64,000 nucleotides of DNA from Flavobacterium psychrotrophum (GTDB taxonomy: Bacteria > Bacteroidota > Bacteroidia > Flavobacteriales > Flavobacteriaceae), in the NCBI RefSeq assembly GCF_003403075.1, contig NZ_CP031557.1, positions 4,588,001 through 4,652,000 of the forward strand, in the 5' to 3' direction. The notes under the pieces are model-generated. The model saw nothing but the letters and a program-made list of their open reading frames with translations. It ran no database searches and had not been told where the DNA came from. Below, piece by piece: positions 7,963 to 17,203 of the stretch. The translations under genes and the position numbers were made by a program. The stretch's first letter is position 1; the number at the start of each line of letters is the position of its first letter.

Positions 7963-9918
7963 ATGTCAGAAAACGTTATTGATAAAATCTTGTGGATAGA
8001 AGGATTCTATCCATTTTCTTTAAAATACGACCTTGAAAAAGCTATAAAAAAACATAAACAGGAATTAGAAAATCTAAACGTTGATTCGACTTCGATGTCA
8101 ATTTTTAAATTTTCAAACTATTTTAATGTATACTTCAAAAACATTTGCGAAACTCTCGAATATGTCTTAAGCAAATCGACCTTAAGTAAATCAACTTTCA
8201 TTGATTTAATAATTTCAGATTTAAACAGAACTGAGACTATTATTTCTGAGGACACCAACCGCAAACTCTTTTCTGGGGATTCATATGATAATAATTCGCT
8301 AGCAAATCTGTATATCCAAAAACCTGAATTTCAGAATGACTCAGAGCCGGTGTGGGGATTAATAGATTCCGCTATTGAAACCGCAACACTAAATTTAAAC
8401 TACTTAAATTATGTTAAGTTCATTGAAAATGATGAACCAACAGATGAAATTTCACATGTAGATGTGATTAGAAACATAGGAATAGTTGGATCATCTTTTA
8501 ATGCTATAAAACAAGCTTACGATAGAATAATATGGAAAGGGTATGTAATTGAAGAAAATGAGTCTGGAATAAAATTAAAATCTAATCAATATCATTTGAT
8601 GCTGGATAATATTGCATTAACTAGACTAATGAGAAATGTTAGTAATACTCAAAATGAATTACAGTATTATCCCCAAATTCACAAAACAATCATAAAAATA
8701 TTTCATGCAACACGACATTTTCAAGCAATAAAATTGATAGAGGAAAATGATGGTGAGATGATTTTAAAATATCAGGCAAGATCAAAAAAACCGACAGATT
8801 CTTTTATTTCATTCATTGCACCGATACTTACATATTACCCTTTCTTTCATTCGGAAAAAATTTCTGCGTTTGAAAATTTAACAATTTTAGACCTCGTAAA
8901 TCTTTTTTCTATACTCTGCGATTTTGTCATGGTTCTGCCTATGCCCGGATACGATGATACAGAAGTAAAAGATTTAGCGAAGTTTAAACGCTTTAATCCT
9001 AAAGTCAAAAAATCAACACTGATATCGTATTTTAGAACCACAACTAATTACTCAGAAAAAGAAATTACAGTATTTTTGAATTTGTTGATTCAAAAAGAGA
9101 AAAAATACAATTTATTCCTTTATTCCGTCTATGAAGAGGAAGACTATTATTTCTTTTCGCACTCAACGATAAAAAGGGCCAATATGCTTTATTTGGTTGA
9201 TAAGTGGTTAGAAGCAGGCAATTGTGATTTGGCAGAAAGAGGTCATAAATTTGAAGATTACATTAAAAACTTTTTAAGAACGGAAAAACTTAATGAATTT
9301 GCTAAATTCAAAATTATAGAACAGTCGAGATTTTCTTTTTTAGACGACACCAATACTCGTTTCGAGGAAGAAATAGATTTGGTACTAAAAACCGAAACTT
9401 CTATAATCGTTGCTGAAATAAAATGTACAACTTATCCATTGGATCCGGACGATTTTTATTCATCTTTTCAAACTTTAAAAAAGGCCAAAAGACAAGTGGC
9501 AAGAAAGTCTAAATTCTTAGAAGACAATTGGGAAAAATTTGAACATATACTCGGTCAAAAAGGAGAGAGAAAAATTGAACAAATAATAATCGTAAACTTT
9601 CCACATTACGCGGGAAGAAATATCGATGAAATTCCAATTGCTGATTTTTATCTCTTCCTTTCGTATTTTAAATCTGGAAAATTTGTTAATTTAAAAATAG
9701 AACGTAGTAAGGGCATAACAAGAAATGAAATACTCTATTATGATTCTGTACATTCATTTGAGGGAAATTTCGAACATTTTTTTCGAAATCCAGTTCCGAT
9801 AGAAGACTTAATGGTCAGGCAAAAGATAGAGGAGTATGAAGTAACTTTAAATGGAACTGTACCAAAAACGATATCAGAAAGAGTAATTTACATTGAAAAA
9901 ACACCCGACAAAGACTAA
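7963..9918 (+). CDS. Unknown protein with PD-(D/E)XK-like nuclease domain (651 aa)
   Basis: I do not recognise the full-length family. The first about 420 residues are mainly helical and without known motifs. Residues about 425-560 have the PD-(D/E)XK pattern: Glu431 in RGHKFEDYI, Asp471 in EEEIDLVL, then Glu485 and Lys487 in VAEIKCTTYP, followed by a helix with Lys/Arg/Gln (KKAKRQVARK). This matches restriction-type or Mrr/NERD-like nuclease cores. There is no signal peptide or clear membrane helix. The gene is visibly AT-richer than its neighbours and stands alone between DUF5686 and asnS, two well-conserved genes. It may be a horizontally acquired single-gene defence or DNA-processing factor; that role is inference. 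Confidence 0.6.
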   Translation: MSENVIDKILWIEGFYPFSLKYDLEKAIKKHKQELENLNVDSTSMSIFKFSNYFNVYFKNICETLEYVLSKSTLSKSTFIDLIISDLNRTETIISEDTNRKLFSGDSYDNNSLANLYIQKPEFQNDSEPVWGLIDSAIETATLNLNYLNYVKFIENDEPTDEISHVDVIRNIGIVGSSFNAIKQAYDRIIWKGYVIEENESGIKLKSNQYHLMLDNIALTRLMRNVSNTQNELQYYPQIHKTIIKIFHATRHFQAIKLIEENDGEMILKYQARSKKPTDSFISFIAPILTYYPFFHSEKISAFENLTILDLVNLFSILCDFVMVLPMPGYDDTEVKDLAKFKRFNPKVKKSTLISYFRTTTNYSEKEITVFLNLLIQKEKKYNLFLYSVYEEEDYYFFSHSTIKRANMLYLVDKWLEAGNCDLAERGHKFEDYIKNFLRTEKLNEFAKFKIIEQSRFSFLDDTNTRFEEEIDLVLKTETSIIVAEIKCTTYPLDPDDFYSSFQTLKKAKRQVARKSKFLEDNWEKFEHILGQKGERKIEQIIIVNFPHYAGRNIDEIPIADFYLFLSYFKSGKFVNLKIERSKGITRNEILYYDSVHSFEGNFEHFFRNPVPIEDLMVRQKIEEYEVTLNGTVPKTISERVIYIEKTPDKD

Positions 9919-10073
9919 TATATAGATAAACTTACTTAAAGCCGAAAACTTCACATTCAAATAAATTAAAAATTAATATCCCGTAATACTTTTTACTCTG
10001 ACGCAATTTTGAGACCAAAAATTATTCAGCAAAAAACAACCACTTTTAAACCACAGTTTTTTCCTGTTTTTAC

Positions 10074-10081
10074 TACATTTG
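10074..10081 (+). promoter_or_regulatory. Promoter -7 element for asnS
   Basis: TACATTTG matches TAnnTTTG exactly. Transcription would begin near 10088, leaving about 43 bases of leader before the ATG at 10131. The longer frame that opens at 10089 is therefore unlikely to be translated from its first codon. Confidence 0.5.
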
Positions 10082-10130
10082 CAGGCATTTGCACAATCTC
10101 TGCAAAAACAAAGTACTAATTTTTATAAAA

Positions 10131-11576
10131 ATGAAGCACACAAAAATTAAAGACCTGCTAAACAGCACGAAGCCGATTGATGAAGTAATTGTAAAAGGAT
10201 GGGTAAGAACCTTTAGAAATAATCAGTTCTTAGCCATTAATGACGGGTCTGTAATTCATAATATACAGGCAGTGGTAGATTTTGAAAATACCCCTGCTGA
10301 AACCCTTAAGCGCCTTACTACCGGTGCGGCCGTATTAGTTAAAGGAAACCTTGCCGAAAGCCAGGGTGCAGGGCAGAAATTTGAAATTCAGGCGAAGCAC
10401 CTTGAAATACTTGGCGACAGCGATGCTGAGAAATTCCCGATGCAGCCTAAAAAGCACTCCCTTGAGTTTTTAAGGGAAAATGCCCACCTGCGTGTGCGTA
10501 CCAATGTTTTTGGTGCCATCATGAGGGTGCGTTCGGTGCTGTCGTTCGCTATACACCAGTACTTTCAGGAGCGTGGTTTTGTATATGTAAACACGCCTAT
10601 TATTACCGGTAGCGATGCCGAAGGTGCGGGTGAGATGTTTAAAGTTACCGCACTTCCGTTTGATGGAACACCACGTAATGAAGAAGGTAAGGTAGATTAC
10701 AAGCAGGACTTTTTTGGTAAGGAAACGAACCTTACCGTATCAGGCCAGCTGGAAGGCGAAACTTTTGCAATGGCATTGGGTCAGGTATACACATTTGGAC
10801 CTACGTTTCGTGCAGAGAATTCTAACACCAGCCGCCACCTTGCAGAATTCTGGATGGTAGAGCCTGAAGTTGCGTTTAACAACCTTGACGATAACATGGA
10901 TCTTGCTGAAGATTTTATTCAGTATGTTATTAAATATGCCCTTGATAAATGCCAAGATGACCTTGCATTCCTTAACCAGCGCTTTGCTGATGAGGAGAAA
11001 ACCAAGCCAACAGCAGAACGCAGCGAACTTGGCCTGCTTGAAAAGCTAAACTTTGTATTAGAGAACAACTTTAAGCGTGTAAGCTATACTGAGGCTATTG
11101 ATATCCTAAGGAACAGCAAGCCGAACAAGAACAAAAAATTCAACTATATTATAGAAGAGTGGGGTGCCGACCTGCAAAGTGAGCATGAGCGCTTCCTGGT
11201 AGAAAAACACTTTAAGTGCCCGGTTATCCTTTATGATTACCCTGCAAAAATTAAGGCTTTCTATATGAGGCTTAACGACAATACTGCCGAAGACAGAAAA
11301 ACCGTGCGCGCCATGGATATCCTGTTCCCGGGTATTGGTGAAATTGTAGGTGGTTCTGAGAGGGAAGAGCGCCTTGATGTACTACAGCAAAAAATTGCTG
11401 AACTTGGTATCGATGAAAAAGAGCTTTGGTGGTACCTTGATACACGCCGTTTTGGTACAGCTACCCACGCCGGCTTCGGCCTTGGCTTTGAGCGCCTGGT
11501 GCTGTTTGTTACAGGTATGGGTAACATTCGTGATGTTATTCCTTTCCCAAGGACACCACAAAACGCAGAATTTTAA
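10131..11576 (+). CDS. asnS: Asparagine-tRNA ligase
   Basis: AsnRS charges tRNA-Asn in a two-step ATP-dependent reaction. The 481-residue protein has the class IIb layout: an N-terminal OB-fold anticodon-binding domain ([21 protein letters not shown]), motif 2 with [21 protein letters not shown], and motif 3 with [15 protein letters not shown] near the C-terminus. Length fits bacterial AsnRS. The ATG at 10131 is preceded by an A-rich leader and a -7 element. A strong terminator follows 10 bp after the stop. Confidence 0.97.
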   Translation: MKHTKIKDLLNSTKPIDEVIVKGWVRTFRNNQFLAINDGSVIHNIQAVVDFENTPAETLKRLTTGAAVLVKGNLAESQGAGQKFEIQAKHLEILGDSDAEKFPMQPKKHSLEFLRENAHLRVRTNVFGAIMRVRSVLSFAIHQYFQERGFVYVNTPIITGSDAEGAGEMFKVTALPFDGTPRNEEGKVDYKQDFFGKETNLTVSGQLEGETFAMALGQVYTFGPTFRAENSNTSRHLAEFWMVEPEVAFNNLDDNMDLAEDFIQYVIKYALDKCQDDLAFLNQRFADEEKTKPTAERSELGLLEKLNFVLENNFKRVSYTEAIDILRNSKPNKNKKFNYIIEEWGADLQSEHERFLVEKHFKCPVILYDYPAKIKAFYMRLNDNTAEDRKTVRAMDILFPGIGEIVGGSEREERLDVLQQKIAELGIDEKELWWYLDTRRFGTATHAGFGLGFERLVLFVTGMGNIRDVIPFPRTPQNAEF

Positions 11577-11586
11577 ATATATGAAG

Positions 11587-11608
11587 CCTCCCGAAAGGGA
11601 GGTTTTTT
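11587..11608 (+). terminator. Rho-independent terminator after asnS
   Basis: A 6-bp GC-rich stem (11587-11592 with 11597-11602) closes a GAAA tetraloop and is followed by six T residues. Confidence 0.85.
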
Positions 11609-11628
11609 ATGCTTTTAAGGGTGCTGAT

Positions 11629-11653
11629 TGTCATTCCGACGGAGGAGGAATCT
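11629..11653. repeat. Fragment of a dispersed Flavobacterium-type repeat
   Basis: The segment begins TGTCATTCCGACGGAGGAGG and runs into GAATCT. It shares its layout (TGTCATTC ... GAATCT) with the repeat at 37752. Only one half is present here, so it looks like a degraded copy between asnS and the next gene. Confidence 0.4.
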
Positions 11654-11687
11654 ATAATTTCATTATATTTATTTAAAATCTACCATC

Positions 11688-12278
11688 ATGAAAATGAGGA
11701 CAATTATAGCTGCTGCTTTTGGTAGCTACCTGTTTTATAAAGTCTGACTTCAAAAAACGCAGGACACTTTTTTTGATATTTTTATATTTTTGGGTTTGGG
11801 AATTTTTGGACTTGTTTTCCTGATTAATACATTTTCAAAAGACAAGAAAGCCTATAAGTTAACACTAAACAGGAAAAGTTATTTGTCTACATTTGTTTTT
11901 ATGGTTTTAGTAATACCATCGTTGGTTTTAGGATGGAAGATACATTACGATTATACTAAGCCATCGCTTATAGTTGCCGGTATTAAAGTTGACTTAGGTA
12001 ATTTAAAAATGGATTTAAAAAAAGACGGTACTTTCGTTTTTACAAATACCTTTTTTATTGCTGCAAACTATAATTATGGAATGTATAGTATCTCCGGCGA
12101 TACCATCATATTAGACCGGGCAGAAATCGATAATGTGATACATTCTAATAAAATGGTCCTCAAAGAAAAAGAGGTTGAATACAAGGATGGATTTCATAAA
12201 GAGTTGTATCTTGTTGAGCTTAACGCAAAGACAAATGATATTTACGGTGACTATAAAGTCGTTGAAGATAACCGATAA
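11688..12278 (+). pseudogene. Membrane protein gene interrupted by an in-frame TGA
   Basis: An ATG at 11688 opens a frame (MKMRTIIAAAFGSYLFYKV) that stops at TGA 11745-11747. The same frame then continues without a stop to 12278. The downstream part encodes two hydrophobic segments (LGLGIFGLVFLINTF and STFVFMVLVIPSLVLGW) and a soluble beta-rich tail of about 100 residues. Because the frame is unchanged across the stop, a single substitution such as TGG (Trp) to TGA would explain it. Alternatively translation begins downstream of the TGA, at a TTG near 11790 or 11796, or the upstream ATG is chance. I do not recognise the family. Confidence 0.5.
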
Positions 12279-12359
12279 GGCTCTCCTCAAAAAGCATACC
12301 TCTTTTTTTACAACATTAATTTTTTCTAAAATAATGTGGCGGGCAAAAACGGTTTTTTG

Positions 12360-12367
12360 TATCTTTA
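12360..12367 (+). promoter_or_regulatory. Promoter -7 element for rpoN
   Basis: TATCTTTA lies 25 bases before the ATG at 12393. It fits the start chosen for rpoN and argues against an earlier in-frame start at 12336. Confidence 0.4.
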
Positions 12368-12392
12368 TACTGTACAAAAGTCCGATTTCATT

Positions 12393-13865
12393 ATGCTCAA
12401 GCAGAATTTACAACTAAGATTATCGCAAAAACTTTCCCCTCAGCAAATTCAGCTTATGAAGCTGATACAGCTGCCTACACAGGCATTTGAGCAACGCCTG
12501 AAAGAGGAAATGGAAGAGAACCCCGCCCTTGAAGATACTAAAGAGGATGAGTATGAATACGAGAAGGACGAATTTGATAACAACGATGAGTATGACGACT
12601 ATGATGATTATGAAGGAGAGCGTATTGATACCGACGAAATTAACATAGACGAATACCTTAGCGACGACGAAATTCCCAATTATAAGCTACAGGCTAACAA
12701 CTACAGCGACGACGACGAAGACCGCAGTATGCCCTTTGCCGCCACGGTTAGTTTTCACCAAAATCTTACCGATCAGCTAAATACCTTTATTCTTACAGAC
12801 GACGAGCGCGATATCGCTGAGTTTCTGGTGGGGAGTATTGATGACATGGGCTACATTCGCCGCAGTATCCCCGATATTGTAGATGATCTTGCCTTTACAC
12901 AGGGTATTTATACCGATGAGCCCACGGTAGAGCATGCACTGCACATTATACACCAGATGGAACCGGCAGGAGTAGGTGCGCGCGATCTTCAGGAATGCCT
13001 GTTGCTGCAATTAAAAAGCAAAACGCCAACACCGTCTATAGAGCTTGCCATAAACATACTGGAACAGCAGTTTGAAGCGTTTACTAAAAAGCATTATGAT
13101 AAGCTACTGCAAAAGTTTGACATTAAACAGGAGCAGTTGCGCCATGCCATAGACGAGATAGAAAGGCTTAACCCTAAGCCGGGTGGTGCTTACGAGAGTA
13201 ATGCCAAGCCCATAGAGCATGTAGTGCCCGATTTTAGCATCAAAATTGTAGATGGGGAACTGGAACTTTCGCTTAACGGGCGTAATGCGCCAGAACTTCA
13301 TGTAAGTAAAGACTACCAGGAGATGCTGCAAAGCTATAAAGACAGCCGCGATAAGAGCAGCCAGCAAAAAGATGCGGTGCAGTTTATTAAGCAAAAACTG
13401 GATAGCGCCAAATGGTTTATAGATGCCATTCGTCAAAGGCAGGAAACGCTTTATGTAACCATGAATGCCATTATGCACTACCAGGAAGAATACTTTCTGG
13501 ATGGTGATGAAGCCAAACTAAGGCCAATGATTCTTAAGGATATTGCCGATTTGATAGGGTTGGACATAAGTACCGTAAGCCGTGTGGCAAATAGTAAGTA
13601 TGTAGAAACACCTTATGGTACCAAGCTGATAAAGGAGTTTTTTAGCGAGGCCATGAAGAACGACCAGGGCGAGGATGTAAGTACCATCGAAATTAAAAAG
13701 ATACTACAAACCGTTATAGAAGAAGAGGATAAGCGCAAGCCCTTGCCGGATGATAAACTGGCTGATATTCTTAAAGACCGTGGATATCCCATAGCCCGCC
13801 GTACCATTGCAAAATATCGTGAGCAGCTGGATATACCGGTGGCGCGTATGCGTAAGAAAATCTAA
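12393..13865 (+). CDS. rpoN: RNA polymerase sigma-54 factor
   Basis: Sigma-54 directs RNA polymerase to -24/-12 promoters and needs an AAA+ activator to open DNA. The 490-residue protein has the activator-interacting Gln/Leu-rich N-terminus (LKQNLQLRLSQKLSPQQIQLM, residues about 2-22), a very acidic linker (about 50-115, rich in Asp/Glu/Tyr), the core-binding domain, a helix-turn-helix region, and the C-terminal RpoN box (ARRTIAKYRE). Length matches Bacteroidota RpoN. Three bases separate its stop from the following membrane-protein gene, suggesting cotranscription. Confidence 0.95.
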   Translation: MLKQNLQLRLSQKLSPQQIQLMKLIQLPTQAFEQRLKEEMEENPALEDTKEDEYEYEKDEFDNNDEYDDYDDYEGERIDTDEINIDEYLSDDEIPNYKLQANNYSDDDEDRSMPFAATVSFHQNLTDQLNTFILTDDERDIAEFLVGSIDDMGYIRRSIPDIVDDLAFTQGIYTDEPTVEHALHIIHQMEPAGVGARDLQECLLLQLKSKTPTPSIELAINILEQQFEAFTKKHYDKLLQKFDIKQEQLRHAIDEIERLNPKPGGAYESNAKPIEHVVPDFSIKIVDGELELSLNGRNAPELHVSKDYQEMLQSYKDSRDKSSQQKDAVQFIKQKLDSAKWFIDAIRQRQETLYVTMNAIMHYQEEYFLDGDEAKLRPMILKDIADLIGLDISTVSRVANSKYVETPYGTKLIKEFFSEAMKNDQGEDVSTIEIKKILQTVIEEEDKRKPLPDDKLADILKDRGYPIARRTIAKYREQLDIPVARMRKKI

Positions 13866-13868
13866 GCT

Positions 13869-14486
13869 ATGGATAAGTTTATCCGCAGTTTCTCTTATCT
13901 TTTTTACCCGCTTTTTGTGCCGGCCTATGCTACGTTGTTTTATTTTCTGTTTGCCGGAAAGTATCTGCACAACCACGAAATTTACCTGATCTTTATCCAG
14001 GTGCTTATCGTTACCATACTGTTGCCGCTATCCGTATTTTATCTCCTGCGTTCATTAGGGTATGTAAAAACCAAAATGCTTACAGACAAAAAAGAACGTA
14101 AATTACCGCTCTCCATATACTGCCTGCTGCTGTTATTGCTTACAGAATATAGCTTTAGCAGCTTTAGTGTGCCAGAACTGTATTACTATTTTTTAGGCGT
14201 ACTTATTAGTAATGTTGCGGCACTTGGATTAGTGCTTATAGGTAATAAAGCCAGCCTGCACATGATGGCAATGGCTTCGCTCACGGCGTTTGTAATAAGC
14301 TTGTCGGCTTATTACCATGTGCGGTTTATTTATATAATTGCATTTTTTATACTCTGTGCCGGTTTTACGGCCTCTGCAAGATTACAGGCTAAAGCCCATA
14401 CTCCGGGAGAGTTGTTGCTGGGTACACTTTTAGGTATTGTGCCACAGGTGGGCCTTTGGTTTATATGGTTGCTGCCTGCCGGCTAA
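13869..14486 (+). CDS. Integral membrane protein, possibly a degenerate PAP2-like protein
   Basis: The 205-residue protein has about six hydrophobic segments and no signal peptide. A loop segment (KMLTDKKERKLP) and a late ARLQAKAHTPGE segment are reminiscent of the C1 and C3 motifs of PAP2 phosphatases, but the consensus residues are incomplete. I regard phosphatase activity as unproven. It starts three bases after rpoN and is convergent with the beta-barrel gene, from which it is separated by two bases. Confidence 0.6.
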   Translation: MDKFIRSFSYLFYPLFVPAYATLFYFLFAGKYLHNHEIYLIFIQVLIVTILLPLSVFYLLRSLGYVKTKMLTDKKERKLPLSIYCLLLLLLTEYSFSSFSVPELYYYFLGVLISNVAALGLVLIGNKASLHMMAMASLTAFVISLSAYYHVRFIYIIAFFILCAGFTASARLQAKAHTPGELLLGTLLGIVPQVGLWFIWLLPAG

Positions 14487-14488
14487 CA

Positions 14489-15208
14489 TCACAATATATA
14501 AAACATAAGCCCCAGCTTAAGCGAGTGCATACTGAGTTTTTCGCCATCTTGTAGCGTAGTGTTTTTGTACACAGGCGTAAGACCGTAATATGCATAAAAG
14601 TTCCATGTGTTATAACCTGCTGCAACATATAGCCCGGTTGTAAGCTTGTTCATGTTTGCATCATTCCTTACTTTATGTACCGTGTTGCCGTCAGGTTCAT
14701 TTTGCGCTTTATCGTAGATAAGGTAGCTCAGTTTTACACCGGTGTAAATACGCCAAAACTGGTGTGTGGTGTCGTTACTGGTACGCCAGCGAAATTCTAA
14801 CGGAAGTTCGAGGTAATGCAATACAAGCTTATTTTTGTCGAAAGCGGTTTTTGACGTTAGCTCATAAGTGTTTGCGCCTAAAGTATCTTTTACTACAAGG
14901 TTGTGCTTTATGTTATTGTATGAATAGCCAAGGCCTATTGCAATAGCGTGGTTACGCTTTTTATTTAGCGGAATATCCCTCAAAAAACCAAATCCCAAAC
15001 CTGTAGATACCGAATACTGACTGTAACCCTTCGGCATACCCTGCATGATGTTGTAGGTAATGGAAGCATAAAACTGGTCTTCCCTGTATTTAGGGTCTGG
15101 TGTGGGCAGTAGCAGGCTATCACTAACCTGTGTTGTAGGCAGGTCTGTAGTTTGCGCCATAAGGCTAATTGTGGCTAAAAAAAGCAATATTGTAAAAAAG
15201 CTGCGCAT
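14489..15208 (-). CDS. Outer-membrane beta-barrel (porin-like) protein
   Basis: The 239-residue protein has a signal peptide ending in SLMAQ and then alternating hydrophobic-aromatic strands throughout (for example AIAIGLGYSYNNIKHNLV and LHYLELPLEFRWR). It ends with a barrel-type last strand (HSLKLGLMFYIL). This resembles the PorT-like beta-barrel proteins of Bacteroidota. PorT itself is a T9SS component, but this match is only to the general family, so a T9SS role is not claimed. Confidence 0.75.
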   Translation of the reverse strand: MRSFFTILLFLATISLMAQTTDLPTTQVSDSLLLPTPDPKYREDQFYASITYNIMQGMPKGYSQYSVSTGLGFGFLRDIPLNKKRNHAIAIGLGYSYNNIKHNLVVKDTLGANTYELTSKTAFDKNKLVLHYLELPLEFRWRTSNDTTHQFWRIYTGVKLSYLIYDKAQNEPDGNTVHKVRNDANMNKLTTGLYVAAGYNTWNFYAYYGLTPVYKNTTLQDGEKLSMHSLKLGLMFYIL

Positions 15209-15278
15209 AAGCGGGGTATGATTACTGTATTACAAAGATGCAAAAGTTTAGCCGTTTTATAATCATAACATTTTGCTA

Positions 15279-16031
15279 TTATATAAGCTGCAAGTGTGGC
15301 CTTATCTTCAGTTCTATAACGTCGCAGCGTTTTGGCTGACTCAGGCAATACAGTACTGCGGCAGCAATATCAGTAGCCTGTAGCATTTCTTCATTCTCCA
15401 CTTTTTTGAGTTTTTCCTCGGTTGGTTTTTGCTGCATATCTGTGTCAACAGCACCGGGTTCTATCAGGCTTACCTTGATCCCATGTTTATTAACCTCTTT
15501 TCGAAGGGCTTCACTGTAGGCGCGAATGGCGGCTTTAGTGGCAACATAAACAGATCCTGTTGCTTCGCGTACCTGCGCACTAAGCGACCCGATGTTTACA
15601 ATATGGCCTGAGCCGTTCTTTTCCATACGTGTTATGGCACCGCCGCAACACGCCAGGTAACTCAACAAATTAATATTAAGTACATGTTGAAGGTCATTAT
15701 AGCTAACATCTGTTGCATTGCCAAAACCTATTGCTGCATTGTTGACCAGAATGTCCAGATGTTCCAGTTTTTCATCTACCTGTTTAAATACATCTGCAAT
15801 ACCGTCTTCTGTCCCGCAATCCGCTACAAACCCGAAAAGTTTACCTTTCGCAATGGGCAAAATATCAGCAAGTGCGTCTTTAAGATGTTGCTCTTCATGT
15901 CCGAAAAATACAACATTTGCACCCTGAGATGCCAGCAATAAAACAATGGCGCGGCCTATGCCGGTAGTACCGCCCGTTACCAGCACATTTTTGCCGGAAA
16001 CGCTTTGTGGAAGAAGATCCTGAATATTCAT
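15279..16031 (-). CDS. Short-chain dehydrogenase/reductase (SDR)
   Basis: From ATG 16031 the 250-residue protein is a classical NAD(P)-dependent SDR. The cofactor motif TGGTTGIG lies at residues 19-26, NNAA at 97-100, a Ser near 149, and the catalytic pair Tyr162-x-x-x-Lys166. It resembles 3-oxoacyl-ACP reductase-type enzymes, but substrate cannot be told from sequence. A longer in-frame start (16163) lies inside the upstream MscS gene and is unlikely. It starts 10 bp behind the MscS gene, so the two probably form an operon. Confidence 0.9.
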   Translation of the reverse strand: MNIQDLLPQSVSGKNVLVTGGTTGIGRAIVLLLASQGANVVFFGHEEQHLKDALADILPIAKGKLFGFVADCGTEDGIADVFKQVDEKLEHLDILVNNAAIGFGNATDVSYNDLQHVLNINLLSYLACCGGAITRMEKNGSGHIVNIGSLSAQVREATGSVYVATKAAIRAYSEALRKEVNKHGIKVSLIEPGAVDTDMQQKPTEEKLKKVENEEMLQATDIAAAVLYCLSQPKRCDVIELKIRPHLQLI

Positions 16032-16041
16032 GGCTGTAATT

Positions 16042-17109
16042 TTATAAAGTATTTGAAGTATGTACAGCATCCGGATACCCTTTTGTACCATCCTGTATTT
16101 CAACGCGTGTTTTGGGCAGGCTTTCGGGGTAATTTTGCTGAATGAAACCAATGAGTTTCTCACGGATAAATACGCGTAAGTCCCAGTTGGTGGGTGAGTC
16201 TTTACTACTTACCAATGCCCTTATTTCCATGCCTGCGGCTACGGCATTGGTTACCTGTAGTACGTTTACTTTGCCATCCCATAAGTGTGTTGTGCTTAAT
16301 AAACGGGTAAGTTCTGAACGAAGCGGGTCTATAGGCATCATAAAATCGGTGTAAATAAATACAGTGCCCAGTATGTCGGCATTTTCGCGTGTCCAGTTCT
16401 GGAATGGTTTCTCAATAAAATAGGTAGTGGGTACAACGAGGCGGCGTTTATCCCAAATCCGGATTACAACATACGTAAGGTAGATCTGCTCTATCCAGCC
16501 CCATTCTCCTTCTACAATAACCACATCGTCTATGCGTATGGGTTGTGTAATGGCTATTTGTATTCCTGCCAGTAACGTACCCAGTGCTTTTTGTGCCGAA
16601 AAACCCAGTATAATGCCTGCTACACCTGCCGAAGCAAAAACACTTACACCAATAGACCGGATGCTTTCAAAACTCATAAGCGCGGCACCTATAGCAAAGA
16701 CCACAATGAGGAATATGGCAACCCGCTGCAATATGCTAAACTGGGTAAATACCCTGCGAGCGTTGAGGTTGTCTGCGGCGGTAATGTCAAACTTTCTGAT
16801 AAAGCCTGTTTTTACAATAGTGGTAAACAAGATAAGAAACCAGGTGATACTTGCAATGAGCAATAGTACGCCTATATGAGCCGCAATGCGGTTATAGCCT
16901 GTAGCCAGTAAGTTTGCTGTTGCCAGTATATGTATCGCCACCGCAATAAAGAACAAGAGCAGGGGTACTTTTATGCGCTGCGCAAAATTTACCGGAAGGA
17001 TGTTGTTTGGGTTTTTGCCTATTTTCCTGAGTATGTAATAGGCAATGCTAAAAGCCGCAACAAGACCGGCAATGGTAAATATAAGGAAATAGGCAGCGTT
17101 AGTGTCCAT
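16042..17109 (-). CDS. Mechanosensitive channel, MscS family
   Basis: The 355-residue protein has four hydrophobic segments in its first half. The pore-lining TM3 region is glycine/alanine-rich (ASAGVAGIILGFSAQKALGTLLAGIQIA), followed by the MscS beta domain (IRIDDVVIVEGEWGWIEQIYLTYVVIRIWDKRRLVVP), which is highly diagnostic. MscS channels release solutes during osmotic downshift. The ATG at 17109 is preferred over an in-frame TTG six bases upstream. It is transcribed towards the SDR gene, with a gap of 10 bp. Confidence 0.93.
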   Translation of the reverse strand: MDTNAAYFLIFTIAGLVAAFSIAYYILRKIGKNPNNILPVNFAQRIKVPLLLFFIAVAIHILATANLLATGYNRIAAHIGVLLLIASITWFLILFTTIVKTGFIRKFDITAADNLNARRVFTQFSILQRVAIFLIVVFAIGAALMSFESIRSIGVSVFASAGVAGIILGFSAQKALGTLLAGIQIAITQPIRIDDVVIVEGEWGWIEQIYLTYVVIRIWDKRRLVVPTTYFIEKPFQNWTRENADILGTVFIYTDFMMPIDPLRSELTRLLSTTHLWDGKVNVLQVTNAVAAGMEIRALVSSKDSPTNWDLRVFIREKLIGFIQQNYPESLPKTRVEIQDGTKGYPDAVHTSNTL

Positions 17110-17139
17110 AGGCAAAAAGCTTTTGGGTTATGACAGGCT

Positions 17140-17179
17140 CCTAAAATTAAAAAATCCGTTCCCTAAAAGAGAACGGATT
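17140..17179 (-). terminator. Rho-independent terminator after nrdJ
   Basis: A perfect 9-bp stem (17153-17161 with 17171-17179) is followed, on the minus strand, by a T-rich run. It lies 25 bp after the ribonucleotide reductase stop. Confidence 0.85.
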
Positions 17180-17203
17180 AGTGTACTTAACATATATTTA
17201 TGC

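Noticed and set aside
10089..10130. Longer N-terminus for asnS
   Set aside because: It would add 14 residues outside the OB-fold and would start at or before the predicted transcript start.
16032..16163. Longer N-terminus for the SDR
   Set aside because: The extension lies in the end of the MscS gene and precedes the Rossmann strand by over 40 residues.
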